Numbered from the stretch's first letter, positions 1-8,798 are shown. The stretch is DNA of 64,000 nucleotides from an uncultured Opitutales bacterium (GCA_934613645.1 CAKTTC010000009.1:1-64000); one strand, 5' to 3'. Made by a program: numbers and translations. The notes: a model not told the origin generated them from the letters alone.

Positions 1-502
1 CGATAGGCAATCGCCTATGCGGCTCTGACAAGAGTTAAAGAATTGAGTTAAAATTACAAAGACCGCGCGGATACTTCGGTATACCGCGCGTCCTTTTCTC
101 AACTCCTCCTTGCCTAATTCACAAAATCAATGCGCCAAACGGGCGGGGAAGGCACGTTTTAGCACTCGTGAAGCGTCGCCGATAGGCAATCGCCTATGCG
201 GCTCTGACAAGAGTTAAAGAATTGGTTTAAAAATTACAAGACCGCGCGGATACTTCAGTATACCGCGCGTCCTTTTCTCAACTCCTCCTTGCCTAATTCG
301 CAAAATCAATGCGCCAAACGGGCGGGGAAGGCACGTTTTAGCATTCGTGAAGCGTCGCCGATAGGCAATCGCCTATGCGGCTCTGACAAGAGTTAAAGAA
401 TTGAGTTAAAATTACAAAGACCGCGCGGATACTTCAGTATACCGCGCGTCCTTTTCTTAACTCCTCCTTGCCTAATTCACAAAATCAATGCGCCAAACGG
501 GC
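1..502. repeat. 179-bp tandem repeat, about 2.8 copies
   Basis: Three near-identical units begin at 1, 180 and 359, and the third diverges after about 502. Each unit has two hairpins. The first (178-202 in the second unit) has outer arms GCCG/CGGC, inner arms ATAGGC/GCCTAT, loop AATC and one unpaired G. The second is GC-rich (arms CGCGCGG/CCGCGCG plus ATAC/GTAT, one bulge), with loop TTCG in unit 1 and TTCA in units 2 and 3, followed by a T-rich stretch. Between them a CTGACA and a TAAAAT lie 18 bp apart in units 1 and 3, resembling a sigma-70 promoter. The array may extend left of the window. No credible protein is encoded. Confidence 0.9.
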
Positions 503-552
503 AAGCAGGGCGCGTTTTTCTTCTTTTGGCATTCGCAAATTTTTTACGTTTC

Positions 553-748
553 CTGAAGTGGCGCGGATTGAACTTCGTTCAACTTCCGCTTTGCCACTAA
601 TTAAAGTAAAGTTTTTTTCTTTAACAGTAAACAAAGGCATATCGGCTGTGCCGATTGCCGCCCCTTCTGAACATATAAAAAATTTAACCAAAAATCAAAA
701 CGGCATTTGCAAAGCCAATCCGCGCCGCTTTAAGAACTATAAAAAGAC
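553..748. repeat. Dispersed hairpin-repeat island 1
   Basis: This stretch continues from the tandem array to the first gene. A hairpin at 563-589 has outer arms GCGG/CCGC around an inner ATTGAAC/GTTCAAC stem with loop TTC. One at 636-659 has outer arms GGCA/TGCC, an unpaired T, inner arms ATCGGC/GCCGAT and loop TGT. A weaker one lies near 703-733. Flanks of the type TTTCCTGAAGTGG and TTAAAGTAAAG match those around the other islands. Open frames across it are repeat artefacts. Confidence 0.85.
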
Positions 749-784
749 TTGAGATGTTGCGGGAAAGTGTGTTTGCTTTTCGGA

Positions 785-2056
785 ATGGAACGTGTGTTAA
801 AATTGCTCACTTTTTTGGCGGTGTCGGCGGCTTGTGTATTTGCAAAGGACGGACAAAATCGGGGCGCAGGGGCGGGGGCTGAAATCTCGCCGACGCAGGC
901 GGAGGCGATGTGGAACGCCGCTTGGAATATGCTTTTCAGCCCGCGGACAAACCTTTTTTACGACCACATCTCAAGCTACGAGCCGTCCCAACGTTTCTGC
1001 TTTCTGCCAAAGCCCGATGAGGTTGCGGCTCTCTATCCCAATTACAGCGGGTTCGGCACGGGAATGGAGGACAGTATGATTTTGGCGGGGCTTGCGCTCT
1101 CCGCAGTTGTCGACCGTTTCGCGGTAGAAAAAGACCCGTCAATGAAAGCCTACGCCGATAAAATTCTAAGCGGAATAGAGCTTTGCGCAACCGTCCATAA
1201 GTCGCGCGGTTTTATTGCGCGTTCCGTGTGCGTGTTCGACGCCAAAAGCGCATACGTTGGCTCTTCGCGCGACCAGTTCACCCACGCGCTTTTCGGGCTT
1301 TGGAAATACTACAATTCGCCCCTTTGCGACGCTCCCACAAAGCGGCGCATAGCCGCGATAACCTCCGCCGTGGGCGAGCGAATGCTCAAATACATGACCG
1401 CCGAAAACGGCTTCGACTATCGGCGAAGCGACGGCGTTCCCTGCGCGCGCGGGCTTTCTAAAATGTGGAATGTCCGTCCCCACGAGGCGGCGCGCCTGCC
1501 GATGTTTTACGCAATAGCGTGGCAAACCACGGGCGACAAACGTTTTTTTGCGGAGTATAAAAAATACGCCGCACCCGCGCTGGAGCAGTCTTTGAAGCTG
1601 TCGGCAGACAACCCGTCTTGGGTGTCTACGCAGATGATGTCTTCGCTGATTGTTTTGGGCGATGTTGAAACCGACCCCGCGTTGCGCGAAAAAATCGGGG
1701 CGGCCGCCGCGTTGCTTGTCGGGTTCGACAATCCAAAACTAAAAGAAGCCTGCGCCGAGTTTTTCGAAACCGCGAAAAAATTCGATATGTCCATGACCGC
1801 GCCCGATTGGCGGAAGTCGAAAATTTGGACGCACGAGACGCCGCGCTGGGGCGACTACCACAAGGTTTGGTTCGCGGGCAGGAAAGTCGGCGAACTTGCG
1901 TGGGCGTGCATAGAGGGCGGGATAGACCCCGACGCGCTCAAGGCGTTCTGCGGCGTAGTTGCGGCTACCGATTATTCGCGCACGTCGTCCTGCTCAATTA
2001 TCCACCACTTGGCGGCATACTGGGCGTTGCGCTCTAAAAATTTTATATGTTGGTAA
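785..2056 (+). CDS. Secreted protein, probable alpha/alpha-barrel glycan-active enzyme
   Basis: A protein of about 423 residues. The ATG at 785 is preferred to an upstream TTG at 749 because it directly opens a signal peptide (MERVLKLLTF, then a hydrophobic stretch ending AAC-VFA at about residue 21). The mature part is helix-rich with Trp- and Tyr-rich patches (AWNMLF, FGLWKYY, WKYYNSPLCD, HEAARLPMFYAIAW) that suggest an (alpha/alpha) toroid as in GH88/GH105-like or similar enzymes. I cannot assign a family. The last residues (NFICW) and the stop codon are encoded by sequence also seen in the hairpin-repeat flanks (TTTTATATGT...GGTAAGT), so the 3' end appears remodelled by a repeat. Secreted GH neighbours fit a role in glycan breakdown. 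Confidence 0.7.
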   Translation: MERVLKLLTFLAVSAACVFAKDGQNRGAGAGAEISPTQAEAMWNAAWNMLFSPRTNLFYDHISSYEPSQRFCFLPKPDEVAALYPNYSGFGTGMEDSMILAGLALSAVVDRFAVEKDPSMKAYADKILSGIELCATVHKSRGFIARSVCVFDAKSAYVGSSRDQFTHALFGLWKYYNSPLCDAPTKRRIAAITSAVGERMLKYMTAENGFDYRRSDGVPCARGLSKMWNVRPHEAARLPMFYAIAWQTTGDKRFFAEYKKYAAPALEQSLKLSADNPSWVSTQMMSSLIVLGDVETDPALREKIGAAAALLVGFDNPKLKEACAEFFETAKKFDMSMTAPDWRKSKIWTHETPRWGDYHKVWFAGRKVGELAWACIEGGIDPDALKAFCGVVAATDYSRTSSCSIIHHLAAYWALRSKNFICW

Positions 2057-2352
2057 GTTTTTTAACTTTCCTAAAGTGGCGGCGATTGGCAAAAGCCAAT
2101 GCGCCTTTGCTTGGTGGTTAAAGTTTTTTTATGTGTTGAGAAGTGACGCGGATTGAACTTTGTTTAATGTCCGCTTTGTCCACTGATTAAAGAAAAACTT
2201 TACTTTAAGCAGTGAATAAAGGCGAACGGGCTTTGCCCGCCGCCGCCGCTTACCAAAAAATAAAAAACTTGAGTTTTTGCGGTAAAAGTTGTTCTGTTAT
2301 TTTCGGTATTTGTGGCTTTTGCCTGAATCGTTGTAGTTTAAACTCTGTCATT
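2057..2352. repeat. Dispersed hairpin-repeat island 2
   Basis: Three hairpins fill this gap. The one at 2081-2105 has outer arms GGCG/CGCC, inner arms ATTGGC/GCCAAT, loop AAAA and an unpaired G on the 3' side. The one at 2148-2174 has outer arms GCGG/CCGC and inner ATTGAAC/GTTTAAT. The third, about 2221-2248, has an inner CGGGC/GCCCG stem with loop TTT. Flanks are CCTAAAGTGG and TTAAAGT. From about 2255 to 2352 the sequence is the leader of the next gene, with no repeat visible. Confidence 0.85.
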
Positions 2353-4044
2353 ATGAAAATTATAAAATCTATATTTGTGTTGTTTGTTGCCGCGGGGACG
2401 TGCTTTGCGCAGGATTTCAGCGTGGTCGATTTCATTGCCGAAAAATTGAAGGCTGGCGAAAAAAATATCGTTTTGCCAAAAGGCGTTCATATTGTCAAAA
2501 AGCCGCAAACGCCGTCGTCGTTCATCGTGTTGAAAGATTTGGAGGACGTGAAAATCGACGGCAACGGCGCGGAATTGCGCTTTTGCGGTTCGATAAAGGC
2601 CACTATGTTTTCAGTAATAAATTGTAAAAATATTGCGATTGAAAATTTGATTGTAGATTTGGACCCGATTCCGTTTACGCAGGGAAAGATAACGAAAATC
2701 GCCTCCGACAAGTCGTGGTTCGAATGCGAGATTGACGCGGGCTATCGCACCGACGCCGAAAACGGCGCATTTCGCATGGAAATTTACGACCCCGTTGTGC
2801 GCAAACTAAAACAACCGATGACGTTCGGAACAACAAAACAACTTTCGCCCAACACATTCCGTTTCACAAAAACCGAGACAGTGGCAAAGAACCGCCCCAA
2901 AGATATTCAAAACGAACGCGTCGGCGACTTGTTTTGCCTCGGGCTTGGGGGCGGCGCAACCAGTTTCTACGCCAACTCCACAAACGGACTTACTTACAAA
3001 AACATCACAGTTTATTCTTCAGGCGGAATGGCATTTTACGACTACCTCTGTTCTGACGTCGTCTTCGACTCCTGCGTAATCACGCGCCGCGACAAGGACG
3101 ACTACGTTGCGCGTTCGCCGCGCCTGCGTTCCACAAACGCCGACGGTTACCACTCGCGTTCGGCGCGCGTAGGCCCGCAGATTATAAATTGCACCGCCGA
3201 GTATTTGTCGGACGATTGTGTTGCAATCGAGTGCGTTTACAGTGTTGTTGTGAAAAGTTCGGGCAACCGCGCGCGCGTAGTTGTGCGCGACGGCAAGTCG
3301 GCGGGGATAAAATCGGGCGACGAAGTCGAAGTTTACCGTCCCGACGGACGCGTTGTTTATCTAAAGGCGAAAACTGTTTCATACGCGGGCAAAACAACCC
3401 CCGCCGAATACGAGTTTTTGAACACCCAGCCGATAGCAAAGCATATCGCCAAACCGCCCCGAATGGCGCATTGCGCGTGGATTGAGTTCGAAGACGGCGC
3501 AGCCCCCGCGGGAAGTTTTATCGCGGGAATGGGGCGCGCCTGCAAGGGCTACAGGATTGTCGGCGGAAAATTCGGAAATTTGCGCTCGCGCGCCATGTTG
3601 CTGAAGGCTTCGGGCGGAGTTGTTGACGGCGCGAAAATCGAGGGGTGCTGGATGCCCGCAATAAAGATTTCGCCCGAGCTTTTCTTCCTTGAAGCGTGCC
3701 ACGCGCGCGACGTAGTGATTAAAAATTGCGACATCACTGCGGAGTTTGCCGCAGCCATAAACATTCACTCTCCCACTACCGACCACAAAGATTTTTCGCC
3801 TGCGGGCGCGCACGCAAACATTCTTGTGGAGAACAACACCATTCGCTACGCGCGCACGCCCGCGTGTTTGTTTGCGTCGATTGACGGGTTGACGCTCAAA
3901 AGCAACTTGCTCGAAAAAATAAAGCCGCCATACGACGGCACAAATTGGGCGTATTCGGCAAGGAAAATCGGAGACAACCCTCCCGCTTCCGATTTGCCCG
4001 TTCTGATTGAGAATTGCGCGAACGTCAAACGCGACGACAAGTAG
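2353..4044 (+). CDS. Secreted right-handed beta-helix protein (GH110/pectate-lyase-like)
   Basis: About 563 residues from the ATG at 2353, which opens a signal peptide (MKIIKSIFVLFVAAGTCFAQ). Longer frames start inside repeat DNA and are rejected. The body has many short beta-strand turns typical of a parallel beta-helix: VKIDGNGAELRF, KNIAIENLIVDL, LTYKNITVYSSGG, and STNADGYHSR followed by a SDDCVAIE segment. Asp-rich turns such as NADGYH and SDD line the putative active cleft, as in GH110 alpha-galactosidases and related polysaccharidases. The lack of an obvious extra domain suggests a single catalytic helix. Substrate is unknown; the GH2 gene nearby supports a galactoside or uronide target. 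It could instead be a pectate lyase-type or GH28-like protein. Confidence 0.7.
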   Translation: MKIIKSIFVLFVAAGTCFAQDFSVVDFIAEKLKAGEKNIVLPKGVHIVKKPQTPSSFIVLKDLEDVKIDGNGAELRFCGSIKATMFSVINCKNIAIENLIVDLDPIPFTQGKITKIASDKSWFECEIDAGYRTDAENGAFRMEIYDPVVRKLKQPMTFGTTKQLSPNTFRFTKTETVAKNRPKDIQNERVGDLFCLGLGGGATSFYANSTNGLTYKNITVYSSGGMAFYDYLCSDVVFDSCVITRRDKDDYVARSPRLRSTNADGYHSRSARVGPQIINCTAEYLSDDCVAIECVYSVVVKSSGNRARVVVRDGKSAGIKSGDEVEVYRPDGRVVYLKAKTVSYAGKTTPAEYEFLNTQPIAKHIAKPPRMAHCAWIEFEDGAAPAGSFIAGMGRACKGYRIVGGKFGNLRSRAMLLKASGGVVDGAKIEGCWMPAIKISPELFFLEACHARDVVIKNCDITAEFAAAINIHSPTTDHKDFSPAGAHANILVENNTIRYARTPACLFASIDGLTLKSNLLEKIKPPYDGTNWAYSARKIGDNPPASDLPVLIENCANVKRDDK

Positions 4045-4198
4045 TTTTTTTATATGTCGGTAAGTGGCGCGGATTGAACTTTGTTCAATCCCGCTTTGTC
4101 TATTGTTTAAAGTAAAGTTGTCTTTTCCTTTAACCGGTAATCAAAGGCACATCGGCTACGCCGATTGCCGCCACTTTAGGAATTATAAAAAAGCCCCT
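4045..4198. repeat. Dispersed hairpin-repeat island 3
   Basis: This lies between two convergent genes. The hairpin at 4069-4094 has outer arms GCGG/CCGC and inner ATTGAAC/GTTCAAT with loop TTT. The one at 4146-4169 has outer arms GGCA/TGCC, an unpaired C, inner ATCGGC/GCCGAT and loop TAC. The right flank (CCACTTTAGG, AATTATAAAAAA) runs directly into the 3' end of the GH2 gene on the other strand and is followed by a small CCCCTTTAGGG hairpin. Confidence 0.85.
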
Positions 4199-6046
4199 TT
4201 AGGGATTATAAAAAATTTTGACGTTGTCAAGGGAGTGGACAAGTTTGGAGTTGGCTTTGGTCATTTGCTTTTCGTTGAATTTGATTACTTTGCGGTCGTA
4301 GGTCATGATGCCGTTTGTTTCGTTTTCAACGTCGGTTGTTTGGGTGTAGACCGCGCCTACAATGCCGTGCTTTGTGAAATCCATAAGAAGGTCAATCGAC
4401 TGGCAGTAGCGGTCGGTGAGCTTGTCTTTGGAGTCGAAATTCTGGTAGCCCCAAGTTTTTCGGTTTACCCAAGTGTGCCCCTGCTCGACATATCCGTAGC
4501 CGCCGTATTCGCCGATTACGTTGATTTTGCCCGTTTCTATCAGGCGCAATTCGGGGTGCGGATAGGTGTGGTCGTCGGTGATATCGCCCGAGTTGGGAAT
4601 GAAGTTGCCACCGCTTGCGGGGTTTACGAGGCGTGTTGGGTCGTATTTCTTCGTCCATTCGGCAGTTTTTACGGTTTCGAACTGCGCCCAGGCTTCGTTG
4701 AAGGGAACCCAAACGATGATTGACGGGTGCGACCACAGGAAGTCTATTACCTCTTTGTATTCGCGCCTGAAGTTTTCGGCGGCTTCGTCCGACGGGGTAA
4801 AAGTGTCGGCGGCAATGTATCTTGAGCGAACCCATTTCGTGCGCGTGGAGGCATTCAGCCCGCAGGGCATATCCTGCCAGACGAGAATTCCGATTTTGTC
4901 GCAGTGGTAATACCAGCGGGCAGGCTCAATTTTTATGTGCTTGCGAATCATATTGAAACCAAGCTCTTTTGTTTTTTCGATGTCAAATTTCAACGCTTCG
5001 TCGGAGGGGGCGGTGTAGAGCCCGTCGGGCCACCAGCCTTGGTCGAGCGGGCCCAAGTTGTATATCGGCTTGCCGTTGAGCGTGATTGCGTATTTCGAAT
5101 GAGAGTTTTTTTGAAGCCTTGCTTTCGAGACTTTGCGCATTGCAGTGTAGCTTGAAACTTCCTCGAGCAGCTTGCCGTCTTCAAAAAGACGCACCTTGAC
5201 ATCGTAGAGGAAGGGCGATTCGGGCGACCACAACTTGGCGTTTGCCAATTTTACGTCGGCTTTTTTGTCCTTGTCCGATTTTGCGGAAACTACAAGCTTG
5301 CCGCCGTCGAGAATGTCTACTTCGAAAGTTGTGTTTTTGGGCGCGCCGACTTCCACCGCCATTTTGGAGTTGTCTACGTCGGGCGTGAACTTGATGCTTG
5401 ATATGTGCTTTTGCGGAACAGGCTCAAGCCAAACGGTCTGCCAAATGCCGCTGACCGCCGTGTAGAAGCAGCCTTTGGGCTTAAGCGACTGTTTGCCGCG
5501 CGGCTGTATGCACTTGTTTACGTCGTCCGTGGGGTCTAACACTTTGACAAGCAAAGAGTTTTTGCCGCTTTTTAAAGCACGCGTGATGTCGAACGAAAAC
5601 GGCGCATATCCGCCCTTGTGCTCGCCGACTTTTTTGCCGTTGACCCAAACTTGGCAGTGCCAGTCAACCGCGCCGAAATTTAGCAGCACGCTTCTGCCGT
5701 TCCAGCTTGCGGGAATTTCGAAGTCTCGCGCATACCACAGCGCGTCGGTTGCAGTGAATGCTCTGCCGACGCCCGAAAGAGCCGATTCAACCGCGAAGGG
5801 CACTAAAATTTTTCCGTCGGGCTTTTCGTATTTGCCCGAATCTTTGGTAATTGCGTAATCCCAAAGCCCGTTGAGGTTTTGCCAGTCGGCGCGCACAAGT
5901 TGGGGGCGCGGATATTCGGGCAGAACGTTGTTTACGTCAAGCTTTTCTCCCCAAGGCGTCATAATCTGCTTTTGCACGGGCTTCCATTGCGCGAAAGACA
6001 GCGTTGCCGCCAGCAAAAACATAATCATTGTAGTAGTCTTTATCAT
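4199..6046 (-). CDS. Secreted glycoside hydrolase family 2 enzyme
   Basis: A 615-residue GH2 protein (beta-galactosidase/beta-glucuronidase superfamily). A signal peptide (residues 1-19, ending SFA-Q) is followed by the sugar-binding jelly roll (about 40-200, with WYARDFEIP and VWVNGKKVG), an immunoglobulin-like domain (about 215-310) and a TIM barrel. The general acid/base is Glu451 in PFNEAW; the nucleophile is probably Glu513 in VIGEYGGYG. It is compact, ending with the barrel. The C-terminal residues IFYNP and the stop are encoded by TTTTTATAATCCCTAAAG, the conserved repeat flank, so the repeat ends the gene. It lies 24 bp downstream of an Rrf2 regulator gene on the same strand and is probably co-transcribed. 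The exact sugar specificity cannot be read. Confidence 0.93.
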   Translation of the reverse strand: MIKTTTMIMFLLAATLSFAQWKPVQKQIMTPWGEKLDVNNVLPEYPRPQLVRADWQNLNGLWDYAITKDSGKYEKPDGKILVPFAVESALSGVGRAFTATDALWYARDFEIPASWNGRSVLLNFGAVDWHCQVWVNGKKVGEHKGGYAPFSFDITRALKSGKNSLLVKVLDPTDDVNKCIQPRGKQSLKPKGCFYTAVSGIWQTVWLEPVPQKHISSIKFTPDVDNSKMAVEVGAPKNTTFEVDILDGGKLVVSAKSDKDKKADVKLANAKLWSPESPFLYDVKVRLFEDGKLLEEVSSYTAMRKVSKARLQKNSHSKYAITLNGKPIYNLGPLDQGWWPDGLYTAPSDEALKFDIEKTKELGFNMIRKHIKIEPARWYYHCDKIGILVWQDMPCGLNASTRTKWVRSRYIAADTFTPSDEAAENFRREYKEVIDFLWSHPSIIVWVPFNEAWAQFETVKTAEWTKKYDPTRLVNPASGGNFIPNSGDITDDHTYPHPELRLIETGKINVIGEYGGYGYVEQGHTWVNRKTWGYQNFDSKDKLTDRYCQSIDLLMDFTKHGIVGAVYTQTTDVENETNGIMTYDRKVIKFNEKQMTKANSKLVHSLDNVKIFYNP

Positions 6047-6070
6047 ATATATTGCGTGTTGTGTTGTTTC

Positions 6071-6490
6071 TTATTGGTTGTTAGATTCATATCCCGAAAT
6101 TGCGCTTGCAAGCGTAAGCCAACCGAGCGAATTTCTGAGACTGTCGTTCGCGGTTTTCCAGACGTTCCGCGCGGGGCAAGTGTTGCACCGCCCGCAACAA
6201 TCGGGATTCATAACGCAATCGACTATCGAAATTTCCCCCTCCATTGCCTCCACCACGTCGAGCAGCGAAATTGCGTTGGGCGACTTCGCCAAAATATAGC
6301 CGCCATTGACTCCGCGCACCGACTTTACAAAGCCCGCGTTCTTCAATTCCAGAATCAGGCGGCTTACGTATTTTGACGAAATTTGTTGGCTTTCCGCAAT
6401 TTGCTTAATCATACGCGGAGAGTTTGAATTGTGGATTGCAATATCTATTAAAATCCTCAATCCGTATCTGCCCTTGGTAGAAATTTTCAT
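6071..6490 (-). CDS. Rrf2-family transcriptional regulator
   Basis: A 139-residue DNA-binding regulator of the Rrf2 family (IscR/NsrR/CymR relatives). The N-terminal winged helix (STKGRYGLRILIDIA, then KYVSRLILELK) is followed by the family's GGYILAKSP wing at about 63-71. A cysteine cluster at Cys92, Cys98, Cys99, Cys102 and Cys105 resembles the Fe-S ligand loop of IscR-type members, so it probably senses redox, nitric oxide or iron-sulfur status. A near-palindrome lies 8 bp before the start codon, which suggests autoregulation. It is unusual as the first gene of a unit with a GH2 hydrolase. The regulated targets are unknown. Confidence 0.92.
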   Translation of the reverse strand: MKISTKGRYGLRILIDIAIHNSNSPRMIKQIAESQQISSKYVSRLILELKNAGFVKSVRGVNGGYILAKSPNAISLLDVVEAMEGEISIVDCVMNPDCCGRCNTCPARNVWKTANDSLRNSLGWLTLASAISGYESNNQ

Positions 6491-6497
6491 GAATGTC

Positions 6498-6517
6498 TAC
6501 TAAAATAATTTGGTAGC
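6498..6517. promoter_or_regulatory. Candidate Rrf2 operator
   Basis: An imperfect 20-bp palindrome with outer arms CTAC/GTAG and A/T-rich inner arms (AAA/TTT) sits between the divergent Rrf2 gene (start at 6490) and the EF-hand gene (start at 6582). Size, symmetry and position fit an Rrf2-type operator that would let the regulator control itself and perhaps its divergent neighbour. This is inference from pattern only. Confidence 0.5.
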
Positions 6518-6546
6518 CTGCGTCAAGCATATTCCGCCGAAAAAAG

Positions 6547-6577
6547 TTGACAAAACTGGCTATTTGTCGGATAGTTG
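6547..6577 (+). promoter_or_regulatory. Possible sigma-70 promoter of the EF-hand gene
   Basis: A perfect TTGACA at 6547-6552 is followed after 18 bp by ATAGTT at 6571-6576, immediately before the ATG at 6582. The mRNA leader would be almost absent, so either the message is leaderless or the real -10 is elsewhere. Confidence 0.35.
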
Positions 6578-6581
6578 CGTT

Positions 6582-8756
6582 ATGAAAAAAAATGCGCACA
6601 AGTGGAATTTCATAAGGGCGGGCGGGTCGAATCAGGCCGACATTCGAAGCGGTAAAGACATCGAAAACATCGGTTCGCTCGACGCCAAATTGTGGTCGGC
6701 TCTCAGCTGCCCCACAAGCGGGCTTACGCTCGACAACAAAACGCTTTCGCTTATCGACACCGACGGCGACGGCAGAATCAGGCGCAACGAGATTGTGGCG
6801 GCGTGCCAATGGGCGTGTGCGCGTCTGAAAAATGCCGACAGCCTGCTTGCCGCTTCGGAATCGCTGCCGCTTGCCGAGATAGACGACTCCGACGACGAAG
6901 GCAAGATTCTGATTGCCAGCGCGAAGGAAGTTTTGCAAAACCTCGGCAAAAGCGGGGCGACGTCGATTTCAGTTGCCGACTTTGCCGATGAGAGCGCGAT
7001 TTTTGCAAATTCGCCCTTCAATGCCGACGGAATAATAACCGAGCTTTCCTGCCCCGACGCCGAAACAAAAGCGGCGTTTGCGGAAATTCTCGCTTGCTCA
7101 ACCCCGAAAAAGGACAGGTCGGGCTTGGACGGAATTGACGCCGCCGACATCGCCGCATTTTTCGACAACGCCCAAGCGTTCATAGCTTGGAGCGATATTC
7201 CTGCAACTAATTCTTCTGTAAAGCCTTTCGGCGAGGCAACCGCCGCGGCGGCGGCAACCGTAGCCGCAGTTGCCGAACAGATTGACGAGTGGTTTGCGCG
7301 CGCCCGAATTATGGCGTATGACACCTCGGTTGAAGCCACTTTGCAGACGCAAAACGTGGAGAAATTGGCAAAGGCCTCCGACCCGCTCGACTTCGATTCG
7401 CTCAAAAAATTGCCGATTGTAAAACTAAACACAACCGCAACGATAGACTTTTCGGCGTCGGTAAATCCCGCCTACGCGGCGGAATGTGCTGCGTTTTGCA
7501 ACTTCCTGCAAGACAATTACAAAACTTCGGTATTGACCGAATCCGTCTGGGGCGAAATCAAGGCGCGGTTGTCGGCGTTTGACGAATGGATTGCCGCCAA
7601 GCCCGCGTGCGCGAACGCCGACGTTGAGCATCTCCGCCAAATTGCAACTGCCGATATGCGCGCCAAGCTTTCGGCACTCATCGACGCCGACAACGCGCGC
7701 GCTAAGAGCGTGGAAAACATAGCGGCGGTTGAAAGGCTTGTCAGATACCACCGCGATTTGTTCGTTTTGCTGAAGAATTTTGTGTGCTTTGCCGATTTTT
7801 ACGCGAAAGATTCGTCGGCAATTTTCCAATACGGCAAGCTGTTCATTGACCGCCGCGTTTGCGAGCTTTGCGTGAAAGTGGAAAATCCCGCAGCGCACGC
7901 GAAAATGGCGTCGCTCGGCTACGGCTATTTGGCGTATCTGCACTGCCGCCGCAAGGGCGAAGCCGACATCGACATTGTCGCCCTCGTTTCGGCGGGCGAT
8001 TCCGACAACCTGATTGTAGGCCGCAACGGCATTTTCTACGACTACCTCGGGCGCGATTGGGACGCCACAATCACGAACATCGTTTCAAACCCCATCGGGA
8101 TTTCGCAGGCGTTCTTTTCGCCCTACAAACGCCTGATTGCCTGGGCGAGCGACTTCGTTTCCAAACAGGCGTCGCAGGCCGACAAGGCCGTAGTTGCCGA
8201 CTTGACCGCCCCGAAAGCCGACGCCAAAGACAAGAAAATCGACATCGGCACAGTCGCCGCGTTGGGCGTTGCCGTCGGCGGCATAACAACGGCGTTCGGA
8301 ATGGTTTTGGACGCGCTTTTCGGGCTTGGCTACTGGCTGCCGCTCGGGCTTGTGGGCATAGTTTTGGCAATATCGCTGCCGTCGATGTTCATTGCGTGGT
8401 TCAAGCTCGGAATGAGAAACCTCGCCCCGATACTCGACGGAAACGGCTGGGCGGTGAACGGGAAGTCGGTAATAAACATTTCGTTCGGTTCGCATTTGAC
8501 GAAAGTTGCGCGCCTGCCGCGCGGTTCGCGCGTGCGCGCCGACATTTTCCGCGAACGCCATACTTTCCGCAACGCGCTTTTGTGCGTTGTAGCCGCCGCG
8601 TGCGTTGCGGCGGGCGCGCTCTACTACTTCGGGTATTTCGATTCCGAAAAAACGGAATGCTCCGCCGAAGCAAAGCCCGCAGAACAATCAGCAACTGCTG
8701 CGCCAGCACAGAGCAAGCCCGCTTCGGCGGCTCAATCCGCGCCCGCTGCCAAGTAG
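6582..8756 (+). CDS. Large EF-hand membrane protein of unknown function
   Basis: 724 residues from the ATG at 6582 (an upstream in-frame start at 6510 lies in the promoter region). A canonical 12-residue EF-hand loop spans Asp59 to Glu70 (DTDGDGRIRRNE), so calcium binding is likely. The next 500 residues are mostly helical, acidic and Ala-rich with no family I recognise. Two hydrophobic segments lie near 575-630 (GTVAALGVAVGG; GLVGIVLAISLPSMFIAW) and a third near 670-690 (ALLCVVAAACVAAGALYYFGYF), followed by an Ala/Pro/Gln/Ser tail. The bulk is therefore probably cytoplasmic and anchored near its C terminus. It has no evident operon partners. Confidence 0.75.
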   Translation: MKKNAHKWNFIRAGGSNQADIRSGKDIENIGSLDAKLWSALSCPTSGLTLDNKTLSLIDTDGDGRIRRNEIVAACQWACARLKNADSLLAASESLPLAEIDDSDDEGKILIASAKEVLQNLGKSGATSISVADFADESAIFANSPFNADGIITELSCPDAETKAAFAEILACSTPKKDRSGLDGIDAADIAAFFDNAQAFIAWSDIPATNSSVKPFGEATAAAAATVAAVAEQIDEWFARARIMAYDTSVEATLQTQNVEKLAKASDPLDFDSLKKLPIVKLNTTATIDFSASVNPAYAAECAAFCNFLQDNYKTSVLTESVWGEIKARLSAFDEWIAAKPACANADVEHLRQIATADMRAKLSALIDADNARAKSVENIAAVERLVRYHRDLFVLLKNFVCFADFYAKDSSAIFQYGKLFIDRRVCELCVKVENPAAHAKMASLGYGYLAYLHCRRKGEADIDIVALVSAGDSDNLIVGRNGIFYDYLGRDWDATITNIVSNPIGISQAFFSPYKRLIAWASDFVSKQASQADKAVVADLTAPKADAKDKKIDIGTVAALGVAVGGITTAFGMVLDALFGLGYWLPLGLVGIVLAISLPSMFIAWFKLGMRNLAPILDGNGWAVNGKSVINISFGSHLTKVARLPRGSRVRADIFRERHTFRNALLCVVAAACVAAGALYYFGYFDSEKTECSAEAKPAEQSATAAPAQSKPASAAQSAPAAK

Positions 8757-8798
8757 CGCAAACGCGATTTTCCCCGCGCGCAAAATTTCTCGGCGCAC

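Noticed and set aside
1..502. The tandem array as a CRISPR
   Set aside because: Units are 179 bp and nearly identical throughout; there are no short repeats with unique spacers and no cas genes.
468..752. Small open frames across repeat DNA (for example 468-752, 485-691, 4064-4723, 49095-49802)
   Set aside because: They follow the repeats or shadow real genes, lack ribosome sites and coding character, and give similar peptides only because the repeats are similar.
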